Origin: Pelagibius sp. Alg239-R121 | Lineage (GTDB): Bacteria > Pseudomonadota > Alphaproteobacteria > Kiloniellales > Kiloniellaceae | Assembly: GCF_947331435.1 (NCBI RefSeq) | Contig: NZ_CAMZOF010000007.1 | Span: 434,001 to 498,000 of the forward strand | DNA: 64,000 nt | Direction: 5' to 3' | Shown here: positions 1-8,853 of the stretch, piece after piece | Position numbering within the stretch: position 1 is the first letter of the stretch | How the letters are laid out: each line of letters starts with the position of its first letter | The notes under the pieces: model-generated | What the model was told of the DNA's origin: nothing | Databases searched by the model: none | Seen by the model: only the letters and a program-made list of their open reading frames with translations | Position numbers and translations under genes: made by a program

Positions 1-745
1 GTGCCCGCGCGGCACGCTGGCATTCATCGCGCCGCAGGTTATAGCCGACTTCGGCAAGGCGCCGGCGTTCCCCGGAGTCAATCACCTCCAGACTATAGTC
101 GGGGTCAAGGCGGACGGCATGGCGCTCCAGACTCAGGGTGTCGATATAGAGAGCGTTTTCCAATGAACCGTCGGCCAGGATCAGCGGGTCCATGATGCCG
201 CAGTTGACGCCGACATGGATGCGTTCAATCCGCTGTGCGGTCTTGGCGAGGATTTCGCCTTCAAGCATATGGCTGAAGAGTTGGCCCAGCCCACGAAGCA
301 ATGCGACGGATAAAGAGGCGGAACTGGCCAGTCCGGCGCCAATCGGAACATTGCCGGAAACCGCGAGCCGGAATGACGTGACCGTTGCGCCCGCTGTCTG
401 CAGTTCTCTAACAGCACCAACCACGTAGTCCAGCCAATCACCTCGGCGGTCGTGACTGGAAAGGTCTGGGCTGGACGGGACACTACGGGCGACCCGGTCC
501 CCGGTCATTGTCGAAAACCCTTCGATCCGGATCCTTCCGTTGCTGCGTTCGACGTCGTCCTGAACGGCCGACAGTTCGACGGTAGTGGCCAGGGGCATGG
601 GCGCTGCAAGAACGAAACCCTGATTGTAGTCGGTGTGTCCGCCAATAATATCGACCCTGGACAGGGCACTGGCGACGACGGTCGGGGAGTCCGAAAAGAC
701 TTGGGCGTAATAGTCAGATCCGGTCGCGCCGCTGGGGACTGTCAT
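1..745 (-). CDS. galK: Galactokinase, C-terminus cut by window edge
   Basis: The gene runs off the left edge, leaving 248 codons from an ATG at 745. Galactokinase phosphorylates galactose on C1 with ATP, the first committed step of the Leloir pathway in the cytoplasm. GHMP-kinase signatures are visible: the sugar loop RVDIIGGHTDYN (residues 30-41), the ATP loop PIGAGLASSAS (134-144) and GVNCGIMDP (179-187). Oddly, the usual GEHTDY of galactokinases reads GGHTDY here, so a conserved sugar-contacting Glu is Gly. The gene lies 63 bases downstream of the beta-galactosidase on the same strand and is probably co-transcribed with it. A related GHMP sugar kinase with altered specificity is the main alternative. 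Confidence 0.85.
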   Translation of the reverse strand, partial: MTVPSGATGSDYYAQVFSDSPTVVASALSRVDIIGGHTDYNQGFVLAAPMPLATTVELSAVQDDVERSNGRIRIEGFSTMTGDRVARSVPSSPDLSSHDRRGDWLDYVVGAVRELQTAGATVTSFRLAVSGNVPIGAGLASSASLSVALLRGLGQLFSHMLEGEILAKTAQRIERIHVGVNCGIMDPLILADGSLENALYIDTLSLERHAVRLDPDYSLEVIDSGERRRLAEVGYNLRRDECQRAARA

Positions 746-808
746 GTTCTCTAGCCCTCTAACGTCCTATGCGTTGGCCCGGTGCAAATCGAGCCAGTGT
801 TTCAGCGC

Positions 809-2764
809 TCAGCGGACGATCCAGGCGGCAACACCAGCGGTCGAAAGCCTACGGCTTCCCAAGACGAATTCAGCATCTGCCGGCGCTGGTGAGTCGGCTG
901 GAGCGCTCCCGTAGTTAAACGCAAACTGAAGTTCGCCACGCCTGCGCAACCTGACATCGCCAAGGGGGGAAGCCATCTCGATCCCCGACCAATTGCAAAA
1001 GTCGGAGGTGAGTTTATCGAGAAGCGGCTTTGTCGCCAAGCAGGCGAGGTAGCGGAAGTTCCCCCGTTCCACCAGTGCTGGGGCGCCAGGACGAAAATCA
1101 CCGGCGAAGCTTGCCAGAACCCGATTTTCAGTTTCGAGTTCCTCTCGCCAGAGTGCGGCTTCAAAGAGCCCGTTACCTAGCTGCACAGGCTCTAGGTTTT
1201 CGGGCGCGAGGGATTCGACTCGAACCACCGTGATGCCGAGAAGGTCGCGCAGGGGGCCGGGGGCCAACTTTGCAGGGATTGCGAAGTCTTGAGTCTTGCT
1301 GCCGCTGCGTGGACCAATCAGAACTTTTCCCGGAAAAGCACTTAGGTGCTGGGCGAGTTCTTCGCTTACAAAGGGTTGGCAGGGAAGGATTAGCGCCTTG
1401 TAACCTGCCAGAGGATGCGTTGGCGGAACGATATCAACGTTAAGACCACGTTCGCGCAGGGACTGATAGATTTCGAAAAGCCAGCGCAGCGCAGAAAACT
1501 CGCGACCTTGCGGCTGGATCTCGAGGTTCCAGATCGCGTCGTAGTCGAGCATCAAGGCGATATCGCTCTGCACAGGGTCCGAAAGCTCGACACTGGCGAG
1601 TTCCGCTGCAACCTGAGCCACTTCGGCGGCGCCGACATCCTGTTTGCCATCCGGCCTTAAGAGGCCGGCGTGCATTTGTTCCTGCGCAAAAGGAGCCTGC
1701 CGCCAACGAAAGAAGGAGGAAACTTCGCCGCCGTGGGCAAAACACTCCCAGGCCCAAAGGCGCAGCATCCCATCCAGCGGGGCGGGGTTATGAGGCGCCC
1801 AGTTGACTGGTCCCGGTTGCTGCTCCATGACCCAGAAGCGGCCTTGCCCGCAGGCATTGTAGAGGTCGTGATGAAAGGCGGCGAAATCCGGATGACCCTG
1901 GCGTTGATAGCGTGTTTTGGCTTCATGATCGAACCAGCTTCGATCCAAGAACCCGAGCGGATAACTGTCCCAACTCGCGACGTCCAGATCGGCGGAGACA
2001 TCGAAGTGATCGAAGCTGGTTTCGAAGCCCATGAAGTTGTGTATCAGGTCTCGCCCTGGTGAAAGGCGCTTCAAGATTTGCGCCTGGGCGTAGTTGAAGG
2101 CGACGACCTGATCCGAGGAAAAGCGCCGATAGTCCAGTTGGTGTGACGGGTTCGCTTCCGTCACCGTCAGGTTGGGCGGATCGATGTCGCCGAATTCACC
2201 GTATTCCTGGCTCCAGAAAACCGTTCCCCAGGCTTGATTCAGCTTCTCAATCGTCCCGTAATGTTTGGCCAGCCAAAGTCTAAAGGCCGCCGCCGCTGCC
2301 GGAGAATAACTGAGTGTCGTGTCGTGGCAGCCGTATTCGTTGTCGATCTGCCACGCGGCGACATGCGGATTTTCACCGTAGCGCTGCGCCATGCGCTCGA
2401 CAAAACTACAGGCAAGATCGCGATACACTTGGCTGGAAAAGCAATAGTGACGACGCGAGCCGAACTTGCGCGGCTGCCCGTCCGCGTCCACTGCCAGGAT
2501 TTCCGGGTGCTGCTTGACCAGCCAGTGCGGCGGCGTTGCCGTTGGCGTTCCCAGTACAACCTGCAAGCCTGCTTCGCCCAAGGTGGTGACTGCGCTATCC
2601 AGCCAATCCCAGTGATAGTTGCCTGCGCTGGGTTCAAGTCGTGACCAGGCGAATTCGCCGATGCGAACGATACTGAGGCCAAGATCGACCATAGCCGCGG
2701 CATCCTCGCGCCAGCGGTTTTGTGGCCAATGTTCAGGGTAGTAGCAGACGCCCAGTTTCGCCAC
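809..2764 (-). CDS. GH42 family beta-galactosidase
   Basis: A 651-residue protein, the normal length for glycoside hydrolase family 42 enzymes, which release galactose from beta-galactosides. The TIM barrel opens with GVCYYPEHWP. The acid/base Glu is E143 in WQIDNEYG and the nucleophile is E314 in WVMEQQPGPVNW. A trimerisation-like middle domain and a beta C-terminal part follow. There is no signal peptide, so the substrate is probably hydrolysed in the cytoplasm after ABC import. It sits between the DeoR regulator (61 bases upstream) and galK (63 bases downstream), all on the minus strand, suggesting one transcript deoR-bga-galK. Galactose released here would feed the neighbouring kinase. 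Confidence 0.93.
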   Translation of the reverse strand: MAKLGVCYYPEHWPQNRWREDAAAMVDLGLSIVRIGEFAWSRLEPSAGNYHWDWLDSAVTTLGEAGLQVVLGTPTATPPHWLVKQHPEILAVDADGQPRKFGSRRHYCFSSQVYRDLACSFVERMAQRYGENPHVAAWQIDNEYGCHDTTLSYSPAAAAAFRLWLAKHYGTIEKLNQAWGTVFWSQEYGEFGDIDPPNLTVTEANPSHQLDYRRFSSDQVVAFNYAQAQILKRLSPGRDLIHNFMGFETSFDHFDVSADLDVASWDSYPLGFLDRSWFDHEAKTRYQRQGHPDFAAFHHDLYNACGQGRFWVMEQQPGPVNWAPHNPAPLDGMLRLWAWECFAHGGEVSSFFRWRQAPFAQEQMHAGLLRPDGKQDVGAAEVAQVAAELASVELSDPVQSDIALMLDYDAIWNLEIQPQGREFSALRWLFEIYQSLRERGLNVDIVPPTHPLAGYKALILPCQPFVSEELAQHLSAFPGKVLIGPRSGSKTQDFAIPAKLAPGPLRDLLGITVVRVESLAPENLEPVQLGNGLFEAALWREELETENRVLASFAGDFRPGAPALVERGNFRYLACLATKPLLDKLTSDFCNWSGIEMASPLGDVRLRRRGELQFAFNYGSAPADSPAPADAEFVLGSRRLSTAGVAAWIVR

Positions 2765-2824
2765 GACGGATACTTTCGATCACGAGATAACTTGGTTGAA
2801 TAGGTTGATTTTATGTACCTGCTG

Positions 2825-3601
2825 TCAGGCGACGTCTACGGCAAGGCCGTTGCTTTTCAAAAGCTTTATGTGTTCCCGGGCCGCAGCGTTGTCAGTGATT
2901 AGCATCTCGGCGCAGCTCAAGGGGGCAATGGCCGCCGTCGAGACCGCGTTGAGTTTTGTGTGGTCGGCCAGGAAGTAGACCCGGGTGCTCGCGGCCAGCA
3001 TGGCCTGCTTGATTTCTGCTTCCTGAAGATTGGAGTTGGTGAACCCTTTTTCCGGGTGAACGCCGTTACAGCCGATAAAAGCCTTGTCAGCGTTGATGTG
3101 CGAGAGCAGTCCGCCACCTAGAGGATTCACGAGAGAATGCTGCAGCGGCCTTAGTGTTCCTCCGGTTACGATAACCGTCACACCTGGATGGGTCTCCAGA
3201 ATCATGGCAATGTTCAGAGCATTGGTGATGACCACAACGTTGCGCAGATCCGGCGAGAACGCCTTGGCGAGGGCTGTCAACGTACTGCCGACATCGATAA
3301 TGACGGTGTCGTTGTCTTCGATCAGCCGCACTGCCCGTTTCGCAATTCTTTCTTTTTCGTCGTGGCAGGCGAGGCTGGTGACCTCCACCGCCTGTTCGTA
3401 ACGGTTCGGTGGCATCTGAACAGCACCGCCGCGATTACGTCTCAATTCGCTTCGTTCTTCCAGATAACCCAAATCAGCTCTAATGGTTACCACCGACACA
3501 CTTAGGTCGTCGGCCAATTCGGTGACCCGGACGTTGCCGTCCTTTAAGAGCCGCGAACGGATATGCTCATGCCTGAGCTGGGCATCAAGTGACGGGAGCA
3601 T
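2825..3601 (-). CDS. DeoR/GlpR-family transcriptional regulator
   Basis: A 258-residue protein. The frame is open upstream to 3805, but the ATG at 3601 is chosen because it follows a GGAAAGAGA ribosome site and gives the typical DeoR start MLPSLDAQLRHEHIRSRL. The N-terminal winged helix (about 5-58) contains ELADDLSVSVVTIRADLGYLE. The C-terminal sugar-phosphate-sensing domain carries the family stretch DVGSTLTALAKAF and the segment KAFIGCNGVHPEKGFT. Members usually repress sugar catabolism genes and are induced by a phosphorylated sugar. It is divergent from galM (87 bases apart) and upstream of beta-galactosidase and galK, so it very likely controls this galactoside cluster. The inducer is not deducible. 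Confidence 0.9.
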   Translation of the reverse strand: MLPSLDAQLRHEHIRSRLLKDGNVRVTELADDLSVSVVTIRADLGYLEERSELRRNRGGAVQMPPNRYEQAVEVTSLACHDEKERIAKRAVRLIEDNDTVIIDVGSTLTALAKAFSPDLRNVVVITNALNIAMILETHPGVTVIVTGGTLRPLQHSLVNPLGGGLLSHINADKAFIGCNGVHPEKGFTNSNLQEAEIKQAMLAASTRVYFLADHTKLNAVSTAAIAPLSCAEMLITDNAAAREHIKLLKSNGLAVDVA

Positions 3602-3688
3602 AATCTTCGTTCTCTTTCCTTTTCTTGCGTTGCTAAGCCAAACTACAGTGATAGAAAGAAAAGATGAAGCCTTTTGGAGAGTGCCGTT
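3602..3688. promoter_or_regulatory. Divergent promoter region deoR / galM with GAAAG-type repeats
   Basis: This 87-base gap between two divergent starts must hold both promoters. It contains opposed purine/pyrimidine boxes, CTCTTTCCTTTTCTT near 3612-3626 and AGAAAGAAAAGATG at 3652-3665. Together they form a loose inverted repeat resembling the TTTC/GAAA-rich operators described for DeoR-family regulators. Similar GAAAGAAA tracts occur in the 8509-8853 region. Operator identity is inferred. Confidence 0.45.
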
Positions 3689-4597
3689 ATGGATGACCCG
3701 CAAATAGAAGTCATACAGTTCGGTGGGTGCCAGGTTCGCTTGGCACCGGAAGCCGGCGGCGTGATGACCGGTTTCCTCTCTCAAGAAGGTGGCAAGGTCA
3801 GGCACTGGATGCGTGAGGTTTCGCTTGACGCACTGCGGCGCGAGAGTGCCTTCGCCGCCGCCTGCTATCCTCTTGTGCCCTTTTCAAACCGGATAGCCTA
3901 CGGGCGCTTTACCTATGGCGGGCAGGATGTCGTATTGCCACCGGATCCTCTGTTGCCGCCTCATGCTATTCACGGCCATGGCTGGCGGGCTGTCTGGCAG
4001 GTGAGTGAGCATTCCGCCGCAGCGATTACGTTGCGGTATCGGCATACCGCTGACAGCTGGCCTTGGAGCTATGAGGCAAGTCAGCGTTTCTCGCTTGATG
4101 AAAAGGGGCTGAAGGTCGAAATGACCCTGTCCAACCTCAGCGATATGGCTATGCCTGCTGGTTTCGGATTACACCCGCATTTTCCCTTAAATGGAGAAGT
4201 CTGCGTTCTGGCGACGGTTGCCGCTGCCCATCTGAGTGACGAGACCCTCTTGCCGGTTGGGCAGAGTTGCGTTCATGACGCGATCGGTCCTCTGCGAGAG
4301 GGAGGGAATTTGCCTGAAGACCTTGATCTGTGTTTCGGCGGATGGGACGGGTGTGCCGAAATTCTATGGCCTGAAGAGGCGTGCGGCCTGCGGATAACTG
4401 CAAGCCGCGAACTGAAGCATCTTGTGGTCTTTACGCCCCCAGGAGAAGATTTCTTCTGCGTGGAACCCGTCAGTCATTGTATCAATGCCGTGAACCTTGA
4501 GGGGAGCGATTGGGGGGAAACGGGACTTGTCCATCTCGCACCCTCTGAAACTCTTGCGGCTTCTGTGCTGTTTCAGCCATTTAAGGTCGAGCCCTAA
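3689..4597 (+). CDS. Aldose 1-epimerase (galactose mutarotase) family protein
   Basis: A 302-residue protein. The ATG at 3689 is preferred over an in-frame TTG at 3674 because GGAGAG lies about 8-10 bases upstream of it. Aldose 1-epimerases interconvert alpha- and beta-hexoses, supplying alpha-galactose to galactokinase. Expected features are visible: NRIAYGRF, the His motif PHAIHGHGWRAVW, a second His in GFGLHPHFPL, and a C-terminal EPVSHCINAVN near the usual catalytic Glu. It is divergent from deoR and converges with the alpha-galactosidase, leaving only 10 bases between stop codons and no room for a terminator hairpin. Context fits a mutarotase of the galactoside pathway, although many family members act on other sugars. 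Confidence 0.85.
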   Translation: MDDPQIEVIQFGGCQVRLAPEAGGVMTGFLSQEGGKVRHWMREVSLDALRRESAFAAACYPLVPFSNRIAYGRFTYGGQDVVLPPDPLLPPHAIHGHGWRAVWQVSEHSAAAITLRYRHTADSWPWSYEASQRFSLDEKGLKVEMTLSNLSDMAMPAGFGLHPHFPLNGEVCVLATVAAAHLSDETLLPVGQSCVHDAIGPLREGGNLPEDLDLCFGGWDGCAEILWPEEACGLRITASRELKHLVVFTPPGEDFFCVEPVSHCINAVNLEGSDWGETGLVHLAPSETLAASVLFQPFKVEP

Positions 4598-4607
4598 CGG
4601 TTTGTCT

Positions 4608-6764
4608 TTATTGCTTCTTTGTGGCAGCTATTGAGACTTGCAGCAACAGGGCCGTATCGGGGTCGAGAACGGGGATCTGTAATCCAGCGGAGGCAAGCGC
4701 GCTGCCGGACATCAGCAACTCGCCATTGAAGAGTGCATCGGGCATGTTTTTCATCCTGCGCCCTGGATCGCGCGGACGATTAATGGCGCGAACCCGATAG
4801 GTGGCACCCGACCTTAGGCCCGTGAGACGTAGTGGCGCAGTGAGGCCGTCGCGGGTCTGTTCCAGGACAGCGTAACTGACCATAGCTTCCGTGCGGTCAT
4901 TGGAAATCGCGCCGAAGACTAGCACGCGGCCACCTTCCAACACCTGCCGGAGAACCTTGCCGCCATGCAGAATCGGCCGGCAGTCTTTATGCAGCGCGAT
5001 ATAGTTGGCCACTTTATCGAGCTCGTCTGCCGTCAACTGGGTGAGATCGGCTTCCAGGCCGAAATGACCGAAAAAGGCTGTGATGGCCCGGAAATCGAGG
5101 TCGAGTCGGCGTCCCGTAGTATGGCAATGCATGGGACCGATGTGGGCGCCCATGATTTCGGGCGGAAAGAACAGGCTGAAGCCCTGCTGAATGGACTGTC
5201 GGTCATGGGCGTCGTTGGAATCAGATGCCCAGATTCGGTGGGTCCTGCGTAGGATGCCGAAATCGGCACGTCCGCCACCCGAAGCACAGCTTTCGATTTC
5301 GACAAGCGGGTGACGGGCGCGCAGGCGGTCGATTAATGCATAGAGCGCTTTGGTCTGTTGTCCGGTGACGAAACTGCGTCCATCTGCTTGGTGGCTGAGA
5401 TCCCGGTTCATGTCCCACTTGAGATAACGGATAGGATACCTCTTCAATAGTGTATCGAGGCTATCGAACAGGTAGTTCGCAGCTTCCGGTTTGGTGAGAT
5501 TGAGGACATGCTGGTAACGGCCTGTCGGCTCCTGAAGAGCTTCCAGATGGAGAATCCAGTCCGGGTGTGCCCGGAAGAGATCACTGTCCGGGCTGACCAT
5601 TTCAGGTTCGACCCAGAGCCCGAACTCCATACCCAAACCTTCCACCTGCGCGATCAGGGGGTCCAGACCTTGCGGGTACTTTTGTTCGTCGAGAACCCAG
5701 TCGCCAAGTGCCGTGCGTTCGCTATTGCGATCCTTGAACCAGCCGTCGTCGAGCACGAAGCGTTCCACACCGACCTGTGCTGCCAGGTCTGCAAGGCGGG
5801 CAAGTTTTTCGGGCGCGTGGTCGAAGTAGACGGCTTCCCAGGTGTTGAGGGTCACCGGTCTTGGGCTGCGCGTTTGCTCGGGCAGAACCTCGGACCGCAG
5901 AAAACTGTGAAAATTGTGGGAAAGACCTCCCAGGCCTTCCTCGCTGAAGCTGAAACAGACTTCGGGTGAACTGTAGGTCTCGCCTGGGGCCAATATGACT
6001 TCACCGGGAAGCAAGAGCTCGCCCATCTGCAGCTGACGCGTGCCGTCCGGCAAGCGTTCATGCAGGACGCGGTGATTGCCGCTCCAGGCTAGGTGGGCAC
6101 CCAACACCGCACCACAGACCTCGTCGAAACCTTCGGTACCCAGGATCATGGCCGGAAAGCTGTCGTGAGAGGTCCGGCCGCGCCGGTTCTCGCGCATTAG
6201 CGTACCCATAGGTACCTTGCGCCGCGCGGTCTGAAACTCTCCGCACCAGCGGCCGTTGAAGCTAAGAATTTCCTGGTAGCTGGCGGGAACGGGCAGGGTC
6301 GCAGCAGCGCACCACTGCAGATCGTAATCCGTCGCGCCGATGTTGGAGAGGCGTGTAGTCATTGTCAGTACGTTGCTGTCGCCCGTCAGCGAAATGACGA
6401 TGTCGAGTGACAAGCCGGCCTTCGCATCCTTCGCCTCGATCTTCCAGCTGTTGCCGGTCTCGATGAGGTCTACCTCATGGAAGCCGGGCAGTGCGTCGCG
6501 GCCTTTTCTGTGACCGATCAACGCTGGTTGGCCGGGAAACCCGTTGGCGAGCGACGGGCTCAGCGTCAGCGGTACCGCGTCATCCAGTCCGCCCTGTAAC
6601 GCGGGCCGGTTCAGTGCGCGCGCCAGATTCTCCGGCTGCTCGTTTTCGGCCAGACTGGCGCCCCAGTAGAGAATACGCGGCAATCCGCTCGGCGGTTCTT
6701 GCCCCGGAACCTCGAGCAAGACCGTGCTGCAGCTGGAGTCCAGCCGTCGATAGCTACTCGTCAT
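4608..6764 (-). CDS. GH36 alpha-galactosidase
   Basis: A 718-residue protein, the usual size for GH36 alpha-galactosidases that cleave melibiose, raffinose and related alpha-galactosides. An N-terminal beta-supersandwich domain precedes the TIM barrel. Catalytic landmarks are the nucleophile D451 in LKWDMNRD, the acid/base Asp in IWASDSNDAHDR (about 515-518), WVEPEMVSPDSDL (385-396), and the CASGGGR loop (493-499) before a C-terminal beta domain. There is no signal peptide, so it is cytoplasmic. It lies 9 bases downstream of the ABC permease gene on the minus strand, the third gene of a permease-permease-hydrolase operon, which strongly suggests that the importer carries alpha-galactosides. 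Confidence 0.93.
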   Translation of the reverse strand: MTSSYRRLDSSCSTVLLEVPGQEPPSGLPRILYWGASLAENEQPENLARALNRPALQGGLDDAVPLTLSPSLANGFPGQPALIGHRKGRDALPGFHEVDLIETGNSWKIEAKDAKAGLSLDIVISLTGDSNVLTMTTRLSNIGATDYDLQWCAAATLPVPASYQEILSFNGRWCGEFQTARRKVPMGTLMRENRRGRTSHDSFPAMILGTEGFDEVCGAVLGAHLAWSGNHRVLHERLPDGTRQLQMGELLLPGEVILAPGETYSSPEVCFSFSEEGLGGLSHNFHSFLRSEVLPEQTRSPRPVTLNTWEAVYFDHAPEKLARLADLAAQVGVERFVLDDGWFKDRNSERTALGDWVLDEQKYPQGLDPLIAQVEGLGMEFGLWVEPEMVSPDSDLFRAHPDWILHLEALQEPTGRYQHVLNLTKPEAANYLFDSLDTLLKRYPIRYLKWDMNRDLSHQADGRSFVTGQQTKALYALIDRLRARHPLVEIESCASGGGRADFGILRRTHRIWASDSNDAHDRQSIQQGFSLFFPPEIMGAHIGPMHCHTTGRRLDLDFRAITAFFGHFGLEADLTQLTADELDKVANYIALHKDCRPILHGGKVLRQVLEGGRVLVFGAISNDRTEAMVSYAVLEQTRDGLTAPLRLTGLRSGATYRVRAINRPRDPGRRMKNMPDALFNGELLMSGSALASAGLQIPVLDPDTALLLQVSIAATKKQ

Positions 6765-6773
6765 TTATCGATT

Positions 6774-7625
6774 TTACCCTTTGGTCGCCCCGAGCGTAAG
6801 GCCCGCAATGAAGTGGCGCTGCATAAGGAAAAACAGGGCAACCGGGGGCAGGGCCGCAATGATGGAGCCGGCGGATATCAGTTGCCAGGATGCGAGCCAC
6901 TGGCCTTTGAGTGCGTTAAGGCCGGCGGTAATCGGCCGGACTTCGTCACTCTGAACCAGAACCAGGGACCAGAAGTAGTCGTTCCACACGAAGGTGAAGA
7001 TCAAGACCGAGAGTGCCGCAAGGGCAGGGCGGACCAGGGGCACGATGATGTGCCGGAAGATCTTCCATTCGCTGACACCCTCGACCCGCGCCGCCTCGAT
7101 CAGTTCGTTGGGCAGGGCGGCGATGAAGTTCCGCATGAAGAGCGTGCAGAAACCGGTCTGGAACGCGGTGTGAAATACAATCAAGGCCCAGGGCGTATCG
7201 TAGAAACCGAGATCTATGGTCAAGGTGCGAACCGGAATCATCAAGATCTGGAAGGGAATGAAGTTTCCGCCGACAAAAATCGCGAACAGCAGGATCCGGA
7301 AACGGATGTTGTACTTTGCCAGTGCAAACCCTGCCATGGTCGCGAAGGCGACCGATACGATCACCGTCGGCAGCGTGATGATCACAGAGTTCAACATGTA
7401 GGTCGCCATCGGCGTTACCCGGAAGATCTCGGCATAATTTTCGATCAGCATCCACTTTTCGGGCAAGCCCCAGTAGTTGCCTTTGTTGAGGTCGTCAATC
7501 GAACGTGCCGAGGTCATCATCACGGCAACCAGCGGCAACAGCCAGGCAATAAGCGCGATTGGCAACAGTGTCTTGTAAGCGATCTGCCTGGAGCGGGGGG
7601 CTTTTTCAATTGGTCTTGGAAACAT
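6774..7625 (-). CDS. Sugar ABC transporter permease, MalG/CUT1 type
   Basis: A 283-residue inner-membrane protein with about six transmembrane segments. The cytoplasmic EAA loop EAARVEGVSEWKIFRHIIVP, which docks the ATPase, lies about two thirds along the chain. It is the second of two CUT1-family permeases and follows the MalF-type gene after only 4 bases, so they are translationally close partners of a heterodimeric channel. The alpha-galactosidase follows after 9 bases. By context it imports galactosides. No binding-protein gene accompanies it here. Confidence 0.9.
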   Translation of the reverse strand: MFPRPIEKAPRSRQIAYKTLLPIALIAWLLPLVAVMMTSARSIDDLNKGNYWGLPEKWMLIENYAEIFRVTPMATYMLNSVIITLPTVIVSVAFATMAGFALAKYNIRFRILLFAIFVGGNFIPFQILMIPVRTLTIDLGFYDTPWALIVFHTAFQTGFCTLFMRNFIAALPNELIEAARVEGVSEWKIFRHIIVPLVRPALAALSVLIFTFVWNDYFWSLVLVQSDEVRPITAGLNALKGQWLASWQLISAGSIIAALPPVALFFLMQRHFIAGLTLGATKG

Positions 7626-7629
7626 AGCT

Positions 7630-8508
7630 TCAGCTCCGCTCAGCGCGAATCATGCGCCACAGGAAGAAGGCGATATAGATGTCCATGATCAGAAACAGGA
7701 CGGTCGCAATCGCGGCACCGTAACCCATGCGGTAATTGAACATGGACTGCTCGTACATGAAGTAGGCCAGCACGCTGGAACTGCCGTAAGGACCGCCGTC
7801 GGTCATGATGGCGACCAGATCGAAACTGCGCAGAGCCCCGATGACGGTGACGACGATGGCAATGAAAGTGGCCGGCATCAGCTGTGGCAGGATGACGTGC
7901 CAGAGCATACGAAGACCTTTCGCACCGTCGAGGCGCGCAGCCTCGATCTGGTCCGGGCTCAGGGAGTTAAGCCCGGTGAGATAAAGGATCATGCAGTAGG
8001 CGACTTGCGGCCAGAGGCCGGCGGCAATAATGCCGTAAGTCACAAGGTCTTCATCGGAAAGGATCGCGATCGGTTCGATACCGATGCTGCCCAGTAGAAG
8101 TGTCAGCAAGCCGTTGTGGGGATCGTAGAACCACGCGAAGATCAGGCCTACCACGACCTGGGAGATGACGAAGGGGAAAAAGAACAGCGACTTGACCAGC
8201 CGGATTCCCGGAACGTTCTGGTTCAGGAAGAGAGCAATGGCCAGGCCGATCGGTGGCGCCAGCATGTAGAGCACCAGCCAGTAGACGTTGTTCTCAAGCG
8301 AGATCCAGAACTGCTCGTCTTCGAACAGCTCCTCGTAGTTGGCTAATCCAATGAAGGTTTTTTCGCCGAGACCATCCCATTCATGAAAGCTGATCCAAAC
8401 GCTTTGCGCGATCGGATTCAGAACATAGAGGGCGAACACCAGAAAGGCCGGTGCGAGAAACAGCCACGGCGCGATCTTGACTTGGTTCTTGCGCCAGTAT
8501 TGCGACAT
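7630..8508 (-). CDS. Sugar ABC transporter permease, MalF/UgpA type
   Basis: A 292-residue inner-membrane protein beginning MSQYWRKNQVKIAPWLFLAP, with six predicted helices and the EAA loop EAARLDGAKGLRMLWHVILP. It is the first gene of the minus-strand operon with the MalG-type permease and the alpha-galactosidase. It diverges from the MsmK-like ATPase gene at 8854 across a 345-base regulatory gap. CUT1 transporters move di- and oligosaccharides, and the hydrolase downstream points to alpha-galactosides. In many relatives the binding-protein gene stands immediately before this permease; here that position is empty. Confidence 0.9.
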   Translation of the reverse strand: MSQYWRKNQVKIAPWLFLAPAFLVFALYVLNPIAQSVWISFHEWDGLGEKTFIGLANYEELFEDEQFWISLENNVYWLVLYMLAPPIGLAIALFLNQNVPGIRLVKSLFFFPFVISQVVVGLIFAWFYDPHNGLLTLLLGSIGIEPIAILSDEDLVTYGIIAAGLWPQVAYCMILYLTGLNSLSPDQIEAARLDGAKGLRMLWHVILPQLMPATFIAIVVTVIGALRSFDLVAIMTDGGPYGSSSVLAYFMYEQSMFNYRMGYGAAIATVLFLIMDIYIAFFLWRMIRAERS

Positions 8509-8853
8509 GAACCTTTCCCCTTTTGTGATGCCCTGACGGTCGACTTTCTTTTAATTTCGATAGAGAGCCGATTTGCCGTGCATTCCAGGTGAAATTTTAG
8601 AGAGGGTCTTTCATTCACCTGGTTCGATTGCAACAAACGGCCTTTAAAACCGATAGCGTTGAGTATTTCGCCAGAGCTCTGATCTTGTCAAACGGAAAGA
8701 AAGGAATCGAAAAAAAAAGAAAGAGGTTGCTTGACGAAGGCAAAAGCTCTGATCAGACTGTCTGGAGACTGCGGCGGGCTCGACTGAGCGCGCCATGCAG
8801 CCAATAATAAGAATACGACAAGACCCTGTTGGTCCCTAGGGAGGGTTGGACGA
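8509..8853. promoter_or_regulatory. 345-base divergent control region of the sugar ABC genes
   Basis: No gene is evident. The region separates divergent permease and ATPase operons. It holds a 9-bp inverted repeat CCAGGTGAA/TTCACCTGG (8585-8593 and 8614-8622) and a purine-rich GGAAAGAAAGGAATCG tract followed by AAAGAAAGAGG (8694-8726). There is also a CTTTCTTTTAATTTCG box at 8544-8559, and AGCTCTGATC occurs twice. The GAAAG tracts resemble those before deoR. A GGGAGGG ribosome site (8839-8845) serves the ATPase gene. Confidence 0.5.
8585..8622. repeat. Inverted repeat, possible operator or hairpin
   Basis: The arms CCAGGTGAA (8585-8593) and TTCACCTGG (8614-8622) are perfect inverted copies separated by 20 bases. 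They lie about 80 bases upstream of the permease start. The long spacer suits either a regulator binding two half-sites or an RNA hairpin in the 5' leader of the permease mRNA. Confidence 0.5.

Noticed and set aside
4598-4607. Terminator between convergent galM and alpha-galactosidase genes
   Set aside because: Only 10 bases separate the stops and there is no hairpin.
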